A stretch of DNA of 64,000 bases, from positions 59,272,001 through 59,336,000 of the forward strand of contig CM114272.1 of NCBI GenBank assembly GCA_050084515.1, written 5' to 3'. How positions within the stretch are numbered: the first letter of the stretch is position 1; each line of letters starts with the position of its first letter. Of the stretch, positions 1 to 11,400 are shown one piece after another. Below the pieces are notes generated by a model. The model was not told the origin of the DNA, did not search any database, and was given only the letters and a program-made list of their open reading frames with translations. The translations under genes were made by a program, and so were the position numbers. This stretch comes from Blasia pusilla (Eukaryota > Marchantiophyta > Marchantiopsida > Blasiales).

Positions 1-1468
1 AGGGAGGGAGCGTATTTTTTTTACTTTAAATTTAAACATTTTAGGAGCAGAGATCAAATTAAAGTTTTTCTCATGTATATTTTTAGAATTTTTTTTCTTA
101 AAAACTTTATGGAGCTAGGCTTTAGAACAAAAGTCATCCAAATAAATAATTCTCAAGTTTTCCTTTTTTCTTATCCTTTCTTTTAATTTCCTTTCTCATT
201 CATGCTAATTTTTTTTTAAAAAAATTCCAAATACTTTTATTAATTTTTAAAAATGTACAACAAGCATTGTTACTAGTAATAGAGAAACAAGATTATGAGA
301 AATTTGTTATATAACATACACTTTTGGCAAGCCTCAAAATAAAGATGCACAACAAAGAACATAAAAAATTTAAAGTAAGTATATGAAATTTAAGCACAAT
401 AAAATGTGAGATTGTTTTTGGTTTGAGGAGAATTCACACAAAAGAAATTATTTTCCAAACACTTATCAATTTTCTATTTTCTTTGGAGGATTTCTGATGT
501 TTAAAAAAAATCATTTCCATGATCTATTATTTTTCATCTTAGATAAATTTAAATTTCACATTATATTTTTAATAAATTAGAAATTATTGAATCATATATT
601 TTTAATGTTTTTTAGATCTTGGAGAAAATATTTACCTGTTACATTTATTATACCTATTCAATAATCCTTGCATGACAATATATTAAAGGACAAGAAGATG
701 AATATTATAAATTTTTGTATAAAATAGTCTTTTAGTAATCCGGATAAGAATATTAAAAATAAAATTTATTTAATATGCACATCATGCATAATTTAGCGTA
801 AGCACACTTATATTTCCAATTTGGAATGATTTCAAGATAATATATCAACATAAATACGTATTTTTCTAATTACTTATCACATTTTTGTTTCTTTGGAATC
901 ATTAAGATGCGTAGTGTTTCTATATTTTTGTTTAGGTTTACATTTGGTATGAAAATTTGGACACTTTTACTTTCGTGTAATTTTTTTATTAATAGGTAAT
1001 AATAAGAATGTTTGAATGGCACACTTATCAATATTTTTAAATAAAAAAACAAAATAAATAAGTAAGTACTTGAATAATAAGGATTTTGAATCTATACTCA
1101 TGTTTAAGAGATAAATTAATTTTATGATATTAATTTATAAAAAATAAAAATTTTGGATATTGGAAATTTCTTTTATATAAATATCTTTTTTGATTTTTAA
1201 ATAAAAATTTAAATTTCTCCTTAAATTTCCATGTTTCTTTTTATCTCAAGAATATCTTTAATTCAAAAAATATGCAAGAATAAAATTGAATAGGAGGGAC
1301 ATTTTGGAACATTTCATATGATTCAAATTTTTTTGCTATAAAATATAAAGTTTTTAAAATTCACATTAATATATGGGCTATTTCTTCCTTGTGCAATTTT
1401 TATTGAAGAGTGAAGTACAATCAAGTTCAAAAGACATCCGAATTGCTATATTTAATATTCACATAAAA
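1..1468. other. AT-rich gene-free tract
   Basis: Very AT-rich sequence with frequent stops on both strands. The only open stretch of note (870-1052, minus) is a low-complexity 60-codon frame that matches no family I recognise. I see no gene, RNA or clear repeat boundary here; ageing transposon sequence is the likeliest content, by inference from composition and from what follows. Confidence 0.6.
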
Positions 1469-1705
1469 TAGGAAAGTTTGATCTTGGTTAATCATTTAAG
1501 TGTTATTATTTTAACTAGGATTAGTTAATCACAATTAGTCTAACTCAAGACTATGATTAAGATTACTTGTATATACCCTATATAATTGAGAAGGAGACTA
1601 GACTACATTCATTCTCTCATTGCAAAATTTTATTTCTCATGATGGTATATGAATATGAGAGTTGTTTCCCAACAATTATGCTTCTTTAATAGTTTTTACA
1701 ATTTT
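1469..1705 (+). repeat. Dispersed direct repeat, copy 1 (LTR-like)
   Basis: About 240 bp that recurs in the same orientation at 7852-8095. Both copies share a start near TAGGAAAG, the block AATCACAATTAGTCTAACTC, a TATA-like CCCTATATAATTGAGAAGG, the block TCTCATTGCAAAATTTT and an end near TTATGCTTCTTTA. A TATA-like box followed by a short leader is typical of an LTR. The Ty1/copia pol fossil between the copies lies on the opposite strand, so the pair may not belong to it. Similarity is seen directly; LTR identity is inferred. Confidence 0.5.
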
Positions 1706-2524
1706 CTAAAATTTTCATAAAAATTCAGGAGATAAAATGTATCCAAGAATTTTGACTCATTTTGAACCTTTGACCATATATCGTTCAATAGGCACATCAT
1801 GACATGAAATTTTATTTATAATTTTATACATAGAAGAGCATTTGAAAGATATTTATTAATAAATTTATAGAACTGTACATGTGAAAGATATTTATAAATT
1901 TCACCTATAAGAGATGACTAAACTTATCACAATTTCAAGTGTCAAACTATACAATTTTATGCTCTAGCCGAATTTTCTCTTTCTTATATTTGAAGATCAA
2001 GTTCTAACCAAGCTATCACATGACACTATTTGCATCCTATCAATATTCTAATGTTCATGGTCGATCAATATATTCGTCCAATCATATTGTTCCACTAATT
2101 GATTGAATGATAGACTCTCCATATCTAAGTTAGAAGATAGATATAATATGAAACTGCAATTATCCTGCCCATCCTTATCTACATATTTGACAAATTCCTC
2201 TTCAACCTTGGTGGAATATTGCCTTCCTTCAACAAGTAGTTAACTAGTAACTATATATTCCCTAAAGATATTCTGAATGTGGAATGGATATCGTAGGATC
2301 TTTCCGCCATCCTTGAGCTAGAGATCCAAGTTTCTTACATTCATCAATGAGGCATAAAATGTGAAGTTTCTTGTCCGCATGCACTTGAAGTCTTTGATTC
2401 TTCCTCACTCACTTCCTTCTAATGTTCATGCAGTTAGATCTCGTGTCCTCGCAAATATGTTTAATCTATAGATCACATGAATGCAAGGAGATATTAAACT
2501 TCCCACCACCCATACCTTTTGTCG

Positions 2525-3115
2525 AAGGTTGCACGGAAACGGACATTCCGTCCATGGGACAAACATGTCCTAGAACATGCCCGGACCGCACCCGAGCCCG
2601 CCACGTAGACCCGAGCTCACGGAGCCCGCACCCGTTACATAGCTTGCAAGGCGGGCTGTAGGAGGGCAAGTTCGGGCTCAAGGCGGGGAGTCATGGGCTC
2701 ATGGCTGATTGGGCGCGGGCAAGTGCGGGCTCGGGGCGCGCAGGTGCGGGCTAAAAGCTTATTGGGCGCGAGCTCTGGACGAGCAGGTGCGGGCTCCAAG
2801 CGGGCAGACGTGGGCAAGGCGCGGGCAAATGAGGATTCCAAGCAGGCAGGCGCGGGCTCAAGGCCCGAAAAATTTTGGTCATGCGGTCCAAAGTTGGTCC
2901 GTTGGACCAAAATTTTGGTTTGCTGGACCAAGATTTGGTCAAGCAGACCAAATGTTGCGGGCGAAGGGCGGGCCTCGAGCCTGCACCCAAGAACCGCACC
3001 GAGCCCGCCCTAGGCCGGGCTGCGGGCCACGCAACGGGTGAGGCGGGCTCGAGTGGAGGCCTCGCGCGTGGGTACGTGGACCTGCACGGACATGGACCTA
3101 TCCGTGTGCAACCTT
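2525..3115. mobile_element. GC-rich TIR element, family member A
   Basis: A 591-bp GC-rich block inside AT-rich DNA, starting AAGGTTGCAC and ending GTGCAACCTT, a perfect 10-bp inverted terminal repeat. Inside are many GCCCG/CGGGC runs, sub-terminal GGACAT motifs, and a cluster of GGTCCA/TGGACC palindromes at 2868-2960. Two further members with the same ends are at 4287-4506 and 8321-9034. There is no coding capacity: open frames in it overlap on both strands and reflect GC bias. The features suggest a non-autonomous DNA transposon; no target-site duplication is clear, so the superfamily is not assigned. Confidence 0.6.
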
Positions 3116-4286
3116 TTTTTGTTCTCATCAAAGTATGAAAAAAAGGTTTCAAATCCTTCACCATGTTCCATAGGATTTGTTGAAATTTGCAAATAGGAGT
3201 GCTAGGCCTCTCATTGGAACAATAGGTGGCACTCTCAATGCACTCATGTCCACATTCTCGTTATCTAACATGGGTGAAGGACTCTTGCTTGGCATATCCT
3301 CCGACTAATTGGCTACAAATGCCTTGACGATCTGTGATGTAGGATCCTCTACATATATTTGAAGCAGTAACTAATCATGGATTACTATAGGCTCAACAAC
3401 AAGAATATCCATCATTTGGAATCGGAAATCCAACGAAATCACTTTATTATCTTTCTCAGATCTTGTGGGAATAGCCATAGAATCCACACATGGTGGTGGA
3501 ATATAAAGTGAAAGAAATAACTCAATTTTGCAAATAATGCATCTTGCAAACTTTTAAATGTGTGAATGATAAGGGATTGCGGTTCAATTATTCAATCTAG
3601 CAAATAACCTAAGAGTTTTGCTTCGTTGAATGATTTTTTTTTCTTGATGTTATTTATGGACACACGACTTGATCAATATAATATTATAGTTTTAACTCCA
3701 AACAACATGAATTATTTCTCAGTTATGGTAGTCTTATAATTCGCATTGTTGTGATATACATGGATTATACACATTCAATCTAATAACATGATAAAAGTGC
3801 AAAAATCTCCTTCCTTTATAAATACTTACACATTTGCTCAACCTAAGTTCACCATTAAATGACTACTCCACATAGGTCCTAAGATGGGGCAAGAAAAATA
3901 TACACCGTTCATAATAGTTGTAGGATTGGTGGCCTTGTTGATAATACTAGATATTGGACTAGCTTTAATTTTACTCTACAACCCTAATACACCAACCTCC
4001 CCCCTTCCCCTAATGCATATGCAACCTTGGTCTAGGATCCTTGCGTATTTGTACATGTAAGAAAACAAAATGTGAAAAAAAACACTGAATTTATAACTAA
4101 TCTTGAACGTACAAAGTGCCTTAGTGCATTCGTACACTCATAATAGAGCTTCAATGGAAATTGAACATGGAGAAAAACTTGAGAGAAGAGAATGCGTTAC
4201 AACTGAAATTTCGTGACTATTTGCGTATCTAGAAAGTTAGATTATTTGAGCTATTTTCTTCATTTTTTCAATACAAAATGTTTCCC
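3116..4286. other. AT-rich gene-free tract
   Basis: No open frame of interest and no recognisable repeat boundary. It separates two members of the GC-rich terminal-inverted-repeat family. Confidence 0.5.
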
Positions 4287-4506
4287 AAGGTTGTATCTTT
4301 AGGTCCAGGCCGCCATGGCCGCGGGCTATGCGCAAGCCACAAAACCGGTGTGGGCTTGACTAGCTCGGATCTATGTGATGGGTATGGTGGGCTCGGGTGT
4401 GGGCCGTGGGTTCTCGGGCCGACAAGACATGTTCGTCCCTACGACGGACATAAGTCCACAGACATAGACATGTCTACAGACACAAATTTTGTCTATGTGC
4501 AACCTT
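4287..4506. mobile_element. GC-rich TIR element, family member B
   Basis: A 220-bp member starting AAGGTTGTAT and ending GTGCAACCTT. It keeps the GC-rich core (CGCGGGC, CTCGGG) and, next to the right end, the tandem GACAT/GACACA series that also occurs at the right end of member C. The short length and shared ends fit an internally deleted, non-autonomous copy. The single forward open frame across it is not a credible gene. Confidence 0.55.
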
Positions 4507-4739
4507 GTAAACCTCGCACCTGAATGCAAGATAGGCCTAGTTAGACTGTCTTAATAACAATATAGTCCGTAAACCATTTACATCATATTATCATATAACT
4601 ATAAGTACTTCAACGTCTAAGTTAGGACCATCATGCTAGGCTTCTCCTCATACAGGGGGACCGTTTAGATTAATGATGCTAAACCAGAAGTGTATGGTGA
4701 ATATCCAACATCTATCCTCAATATCCACTCTAAGATGGA

Positions 4740-6960
4740 CAATTGTCTTGGATCAATGCCTAGACTCTTCAAATATTTTTGAAGTTCATCTCCATTCAAA
4801 GCTTTGTTGAAGATGTCTACAGGGTTATCCTCTATTGGACACTAGACTAACTTCAAGATTTCTCTCTTAATTTGCTTACAAAAACAATGATATTGGATCT
4901 CTATGTGTTTTTTTACGAGCATGAAAGACAAGGTGCAATAGAAAGAAAACTATGATTTTAGTACCACATTATAGTAACACTTTTTGATGCTTCTCATATG
5001 TTCTCCAATATCCATCTCCTTAACCAAATTGCTCCAAAGAAAGCATAACAAGCCATCTTGTAGTCAACCTTGATAGAAAAAAGGGCCCCTTTAGGCTACT
5101 TCTTGGTAGTTCTTGCTAACTCATGACACCACATCTGATCTTATTAAGCAACGATGACCATAAACAAATGTTTGGAAATCTGAGGCTCTTGCCCAATATA
5201 AATAACAAAAACTTAACATATTTTTCTTGACTATGTAGGTGATGCCGTAGTCAACCGTGCTTTTGATATAGTTCAACACATGCATCCATGTGCATGCCCT
5301 TCAATGATTCTCATGAAGCTTAGTTGAAAATTAGTATCTGGTATTGTGTTACATAAGAATATCAAAATTCTCACTTACTCCAACCTAATATACATATTTT
5401 CACCTACCAAGGGTGAAACATTCATTGTTGAGAGTTTCAAATTGACCTTTTCATGTGTATATATCTCACTACAAAATCCACATTTTTTATCACATCCACT
5501 CAACAAGCACCGTTGATCTGCACACATATTTGTACACCAAGACCACACAATATGGAAGTATCATAAGCATAATTGTATGTCGTGTCATCTTTCGAAAATG
5601 GATAGGATAGTTGATTTGAGCATGAAAGTGGTACTTGTGATCTTTAGATGTAGGTTTTGTGGATTTGCAAGGGGTGCAACCATCGTGTTGGTGTGTGATG
5701 GCTAGTCAAGAGGATGGCCTATGTGTGTTGTGCTTGAACCCCCTTCTTGATGCAATTCCCATGGGCCAATGGTTATATCCTAGATGTGTATAAAGTAGTA
5801 CATTGTGTTAGGTTGATATGATGTGTGCTATCTAGAGTTAGGAGACCTAACTTCCACTTAGAGGGGCAATTGTATGGGGGTGTGTTCATGGATATGTGCG
5901 AAATATATACATCTACCCATATATTGGAAAGATTGGACTATCCCTCAAATTTTCTATTTTGGGCAAGGTTACATGTTGAAAAGTCTCTATGATGTCAACA
6001 AAGTAGAATTCTATGTATCGGCCAACCATGATGTGACCGACAACCTCCATTGGTGAGACCAATTACTTACACTCAGCCATCTCTAGCATACTTTTTTTTG
6101 AGAAAGAGAAATGGAATTTGACTATAGCCACATCTCAAGGCCAATGAAGAAATGCAAAAGACCTAAATCTAAAATTTGAAACTCAAAATTTCAATACTTC
6201 CTTCATTTCCTTTATTTTCTTATTGTGGTTGATCTCTTGTGACGATGAGATCATCCACATAAAAATCCACATGTATAACCTATCTTTATAGAACGTATAG
6301 AGATATGATTCTAAGGGACTCTTTGTAAGGCCTTTCTATGAAGAATTTATCTATTCGTTGATACCATACCCAGGGGGCTTGCTTTAGCCCACATAGTGCT
6401 TCGTGAAGTAGAGATACCTTCTCTTCTGATCCAAGTATCTCCAAATCTTGTAGTTGAGATACATACACCTCCTCTTGGAGACTTGACTTCAGAATGCAGA
6501 CTTCACATCATACTCGTATACAAGCCAACGTCTTGTTCTCGCCACATTTAGAACAATCCAAATATTTTTTCATCCTTGTAGTATGGGAAAAGGTCTCATG
6601 GTAATCAAAACTTTTGATGTGAGAACAACCTTGTGCGATAAATATTACTTTGAGTTTATCCAACCTACCATCTAACTTGTGCTTGATCTTGTACGTCCAT
6701 TTGGAGGGAATTATCTTGTTGTCCTTTGGCTTCTAAACCTAAGGCCAAGTTTGGTTCCCTTTAATCGTATCCATCTTTGTATGTATGGCCTTCTTCCACT
6801 AAGAATAAGTGAGACACCACAAGGGATTATAATCGTAATGCAATTGATTTGCGAGTCCAATTATCAACTAAGGGGCTATCTCGCCAATTCACTTTGCACA
6901 ATTACCTTAGGCACAAAATGGTTAAGACCGCAATAAAAACCCTCATTTTGGCCATCCAAG
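4740..6960 (-). pseudogene. Ty1/copia pol fossil (reverse transcriptase-RNase H), antisense
   Basis: On the minus strand, broken frames match the order of a Ty1/copia polyprotein. Near 6.68-6.95 kb is the start of reverse transcriptase, with a W-K-x-A block and later SKWTYKIKHKLDG. At 6286-6468 is EEVYVSQ...EKVSLLHEALCGLKQAP, the family's YGLKQAP motif with Cys for Tyr. At about 6247-6268 the FYVDDLIVT catalytic block with its Asp pair survives. Near 4.74-4.93 kb are degenerate motifs of the RNase H end, including NPVDIFNKAL. In-frame stops and shifts lie throughout, so it is dead. Gag and integrase are not recognisable. Assignment to Ty1/copia rests on GLKQAP and YVDD and is firm; the exact ends are not. 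Confidence 0.75.
5830..5880 (+). other. Possible Ty3/gypsy polypurine-tract fossil
   Basis: The segment around GAGTTAGGAGACCTAACTTCC and TTAGAGGGGCAATTG closely resembles the sequence just before the 3' LTR of the large element (56178-56216: GGAGTTAGAGGGACCTAACC...AAGAGGGCGATTG). It is probably the 3' end of an older relative inserted among the copia debris. The resemblance is visible; the function as a polypurine tract is inferred. Confidence 0.4.
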
Positions 6961-7851
6961 ACAATTATGGAACAACTCTTTCTTTTCGAAAGTGTATTCT
7001 ATTAGGACCTCTATGATACTATTTATCTTAGACCAAAATTATAGGATCATAATCAAAGCAAGGCAAATGGTGAGGCAAGCACCAAAGTTGATGAGGAGCA
7101 AGCCATTTGACTCAAAGCATACATGACACCATCAATAAGATATGATTATGCATGTTTATGGCATGCATTTTTTGGGTTAAAAGATTGTCTTTATAAAGTT
7201 TGGTGTATATAACTATAGTTTTTAGCTACGCGATACTATACCCAATACAAAGATGATCCTTTGTTGAGCATTTGCATAAAGTATGGATCTTCATGTAAAT
7301 GTATATAGGTACTTGTAGTGATGGACTAAATGCTCAAGATAGTGCTATATATGTCAAAATATAACCATTCTTGCTTTAGAAATTCTACTGAGTTTAAGTA
7401 TTCAATCTTTGAAGTTGGTCATGAAATCTTGTGGTAATATCAATGGATATTTTTGTCATGCAATGAAGTATGCCTCATTGTGGTGGACCATATATTGTAG
7501 AGGAGAAAATTATGCACATAAGTTAAATGGCCCACAAAGAGCAAAGTTTGCATGGGAGAAAAGGCCATAATCCAAAGGATACAATAACTCTCCCATCAAA
7601 CAAGACATACAAGGAGTTAGATGATGAGTAGACCTATAAGGAAGATGATGAGGAGTAGGATGATAGATGGATCTCAAAGATTGAGGATAGTCAACGTATG
7701 AAGATATGCAAAAAGCACAGTTAGAGCAACCCTTTCCCAATTAGATATTGAAGAAGTGGAGTTGATCTCCATAATATAGTTACTATTGAAGACCAAGTTA
7801 TAGTCAAGCTCATTGCACACTCGAACTGCTCCATTTGGTACTCATACAAAG
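6961..7851. other. AT-rich debris, no recognisable gene
   Basis: Between the antisense copia pol fossil and the second repeat copy. A 76-codon minus frame at 7510-7740 has no recognisable motif. It may be remains of the upstream part of the copia element, too decayed to identify. Confidence 0.4.
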
Positions 7852-8095
7852 TAGGAAAGCTTAATCTTGGTTAGTTTGTTAAACATGATTATCTTAACTA
7901 GGGTTCATAAATCACAATTAGTCTAACTCGAGCGTATGGTTAAGATTAGGTTAAGGGTTGCTTATACACACCCTATATAATTGAGAAGGGGACCAGCCTC
8001 TACTTATTTTCTCATTGCAAAATTTTGTTCTCCAAAGTATTGTGAGAGTGTGAGAGTCGTATCCCATGAGTTATGCTTCTTTAGCAATTTTCTAT
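7852..8095 (+). repeat. Dispersed direct repeat, copy 2 (LTR-like)
   Basis: Second copy of the repeat at 1469-1705, same orientation, with the same ordered blocks including CCCTATATAATTGAGAAGG and TCTCATTGCAAAATTTT. The two copies differ by many substitutions and short indels, so the duplication is old. Confidence 0.5.
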
Positions 8096-8320
8096 TATAG
8101 TTACTAGGGTTGTAGTGTAGTATGGACGCAACTAGGGCTATGATAAAAAATCCACTAGAGTTGCTCATCAATCATATGATATGATAAAGACCCCTTAGAC
8201 ATGATTGCAAAAAAATTGATAAGTCCGTCTTTAGGATGGATACGTACAGAGAAATATAGACGTATCCACGGACATGGATTGCAAGAGGTGGGACACACAC
8301 TTATAGTTTATGATAGAAGC

Positions 8321-9034
8321 AAGGTTGCACATGGGACGGACATATCCTTGGACATGCTTGGCATGCACCCAAGCCCGCGTGAAGCCCGCCTCACATCGTG
8401 CCATCTAGACCTCGGTTGACAAAGCCTGCACCTGCTGCGTGGCCCGTATGCTGGGCTGGGTGCGAGTTCAGGGCGGGCAGGTACGGGCTCGAGTCGGGGT
8501 GCAGGCTAAGGCCGGCTCCGGCTAGGCAAGCGGGGGCTCGAGGTCCCTCTTGAGCTAGTGAGACCGCACCCATGGCCTGCAATGTGGGCTCGAGATCCAC
8601 ACCAAGCATGCCATGCGGGCATGGGCGCGGGCTCAAGGCCCGGAAAATATGGTCAGCCGCATCGAAAGATGGTCCGATCTAAGCCCGCACCAAGCCCGCC
8701 CCAAGTTGAGCTCCGGGTGGGCTCGGGTGCAGGCCCCGGGTACCTGGGCCCGCACGGACATGTTTGCAGACACAAACATGTTTGTAGACACAGACTTTGT
8801 TCGTGTGGAATCTTGGATGGTAGGCAGGGCAAGCTGCAAGGGTGAGTCAGGCAGTAAGGGGGGAGGGAGTGGAGGTGGAGGGAGGAAGAAATAGGAGAGT
8901 ATGGAACACGAAGGCAAATGGGGGAGTGAGAAAAATAGGGAATAAAGGTGGGGCCAATAGAGAAAATTCCTTCCACAAGACGAACTTCAGTCCATAGACA
9001 TGAACATGTCCGAACTTTGTCCACATGCAACCTT
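8321..9034. mobile_element. GC-rich TIR element, family member C (composite)
   Basis: Starts AAGGTTGCAC and ends ATGCAACCTT. An element-like right end also appears internally at about 8743-8816 (ACGGACATGTTTGCAGACAC followed by a degenerate GTGTGGAATCTTG), and the GACAT/GTCC series recurs at 8985-9034, so it may be one copy with a later insertion or two overlapping copies. The core is rich in CCCGC and CGGGCTCG. Overlapping open frames on both strands (for example 8653-9129 minus) reflect composition, not genes. Confidence 0.55.
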
Positions 9035-9779
9035 GACATGAGATAATTTTCAATCCTCCACGTAGGTTCCTTAGAGCGGCTTTGACATAGGCATGATCTT
9101 ATATCCTTTGGGGATGAGTTGCAAAGCATTGACGGGTAGTCCTAGTAGAGAATTGTTCAAGCATGGGAGTAATTGTCTTATTGAGGTAATGACTATTCAT
9201 CGATAGCACTAGCCCCCATTTAATAGTACGAGCTAGCATTCATACTATATACCTATGTAGTTAACCATATTTCTATGCATTCAAGTAAATGATCGAGGAT
9301 ATATACCATAATCCAAAACCTAGCAGTCTTTGTAAAAGACATTAGATATGTTTAAAAATATTTTTTTCCCATTTTCTTGTATTATAAAATATTCCAATTT
9401 TGTATGTAAACTGCTAATTCCCTTCCAAATGTAAAATTGTAATATGGAAAGTGTCGATAGTCCCCCAAAATTGAGAATGTTATGATCACAAAAAGACTAC
9501 GATTTTCCGAAAAAGACATTAAAGAAAACTGGACATTGGCAAAAAGGTTCTTCAACTTCGAATAGTCATATGATTACGAGTATGAGGGTATCATGAAAAT
9601 CTCGAAAAATGGATTCCAAAGCATAATAAAATCTGCAAAGTGCCATTGTGGATGACTTGTTTTCTAGTTATTTGGGGCTTAGTGTGGTTGTGCTGCTATT
9701 GTGGACTATACCATAATATCAAATGAATTTCCAAATGTCGTAGTGGGTGGCTTGTGTGTGTGTGGCTTCGTAGGCTAAC

Positions 9780-9852
9780 ATTCACTTAAGAAGGAGAGGT
9801 TTTGGGGGCAAAGTGAATGAAAGAATGCAAGAATTTATTGTCCATGGGGACC

Positions 9853-9925
<73 letters not shown>

Positions 9926-10070
9926 TGGAGCTCATTCTCCCTTATTTAAACCCTCTTGCGCCAGGTGGCGAAGCTGTGGACTTTCATATTCCATGAGTAA
10001 ACCAAACCTTTCACTAGGAGATTGAATTTGGTTTCAGACTAGAAACCATCAATGAAGTGTACGTGTGAGT
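9780..10070 (+). mobile_element. Diverged LTR fossil related to the 47-57 kb element
   Basis: From GAGCTCATTCTCCCTTATTT onward the order of blocks (CCTCTTG, AGGTGGCGAAGCTGTG, CATGAGTAAACCAAACCTTTC, ACTAGGAGATTGAATTTGG) parallels the LTR at 47249-47371 (GAACTCATTCTCTCTTTG, CCTCTTGG, AGGCGGCGGAGCTATG, GTGAGTATAACCCAAGCCTC, TTAGAAGAGTGGGTTTGG). It is therefore a solo or truncated LTR of the same lineage. A pure AG tract lies where the younger LTRs carry only short GAGAGAG runs. Confidence 0.55.
9855..9922. repeat. (AG)n microsatellite, about 34 units
   Basis: An uninterrupted 68-bp AG tract. The forward frame across it only encodes alternating Arg/Glu and is not a gene. Confidence 0.95.
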
Positions 10071-11400
10071 CTTATTTGTTAATTGATAATACAAAATATT
10101 GCGGTGCATAATCTTGTTTGTCTTTGTTATAATATATGATTATGGTTTCCTTCTTTTAAGTTGTTTGGATCACAACAACAATGTGCAATGTACAACAATT
10201 TCTATGTATAACGATACACTACCTAAAATATATGAAATTTGTTTGAAATGGCCCAAGATAGGGGTAATGTGGATGGTCAATATTTGGCCTTTGTAAGTAT
10301 TGTGGACGGGACGTCGGGATCTCTATGCTCTAATGTAGAAGGTTGTATGAATGCAATACCTCTTTGTCTTCATTCTATATTTCTTGTTGGCACGAGTTTA
10401 TAGTAAAATTCATGTCATCAAATATCTCCTCCATCAAGTCGGTATTTCTAAGATTCCATTTCCAAGGCCAGATTATGTCCTCCCATAAAATTTTACAAGT
10501 TCAAAACCCATGCATGATTGAAATCTCAATTCCATACACTACTGGATATATGGAATTAACAAATTCAAATCATTTTTCTTGCTTTGATTTTTTTTCCCAT
10601 TTAACACGTGTCAAATAAAGTGAGTCTCTGTTTATAATATGTATCTTCATTAAAATATTAGAAAAATATAAAGTGGCTGAAATTGTCCATGATGAGATGA
10701 ACTTATGCATGGCAAGAACTTACAAGGACGGAAATTGGACGTGGGCCCGGAAATAATGATGGAGATGATCATGGGCGATATCATGCATTGAATTCCGTTA
10801 GTTGAATTCAAACTAACTAGATGAGGACTTGGAGTGCGGCAAACACACCGTGTGGGAATTGACAAAAGGGGATTAGAGAAAGTAAATCACCAACATAACG
10901 GTCTTACCAAATAAGATAAATCAAGCGAAGCAATTGATGGTGTCACGACTCACTAGCCACCGAGCTGCCGGACAATTAGCATATAATTAGCATGGGGACT
11001 CATGCTAATTTATTAAAATTAGCAATGGTACTTATTTGGTTTTGGGATATTCGTTATAATTGAAAGTGGTTATTAAACTAAACCTAATGAGTCCCCCCCT
11101 CAACTTAATGAGTCCGGGTACTAACGTTTTGAATCAAGTCAGTGAGATTAGGCTGGGAACTCATTGAAAAGGGTTGGTCCTGGAATCATTCATTCATTGA
11201 TTGCATGGACAATTATGGGTACTTGGGGATCGTAGTCGGGGTGAGGTGATTCCACAATTGATGGCTCATTTTCTTTCCTTGTTTTTCGCATTTGGCATCT
11301 TAAAAAGTCTCTTAAAAGGCTTTTGTCATGAAACCTTCAAAGGAAAAGAAGGAGCCGCACGAAAGACAAGACAGACAGTCGGGAGCGTAATAATAACATA
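10071..11400. other. Gene-free tract
   Basis: Scattered short frames (for example 10343-10618 plus) have no recognisable domain. Composition shifts from AT-rich toward the GC-rich block that begins near 11.4 kb. Confidence 0.45.

Noticed and set aside
8653-9129. 158-codon minus frame
   Set aside because: Lies in the GC-rich element C and its flank; low complexity and no motif.
9813-10025. Frame with alternating Arg/Glu
   Set aside because: Translation of the AG microsatellite.
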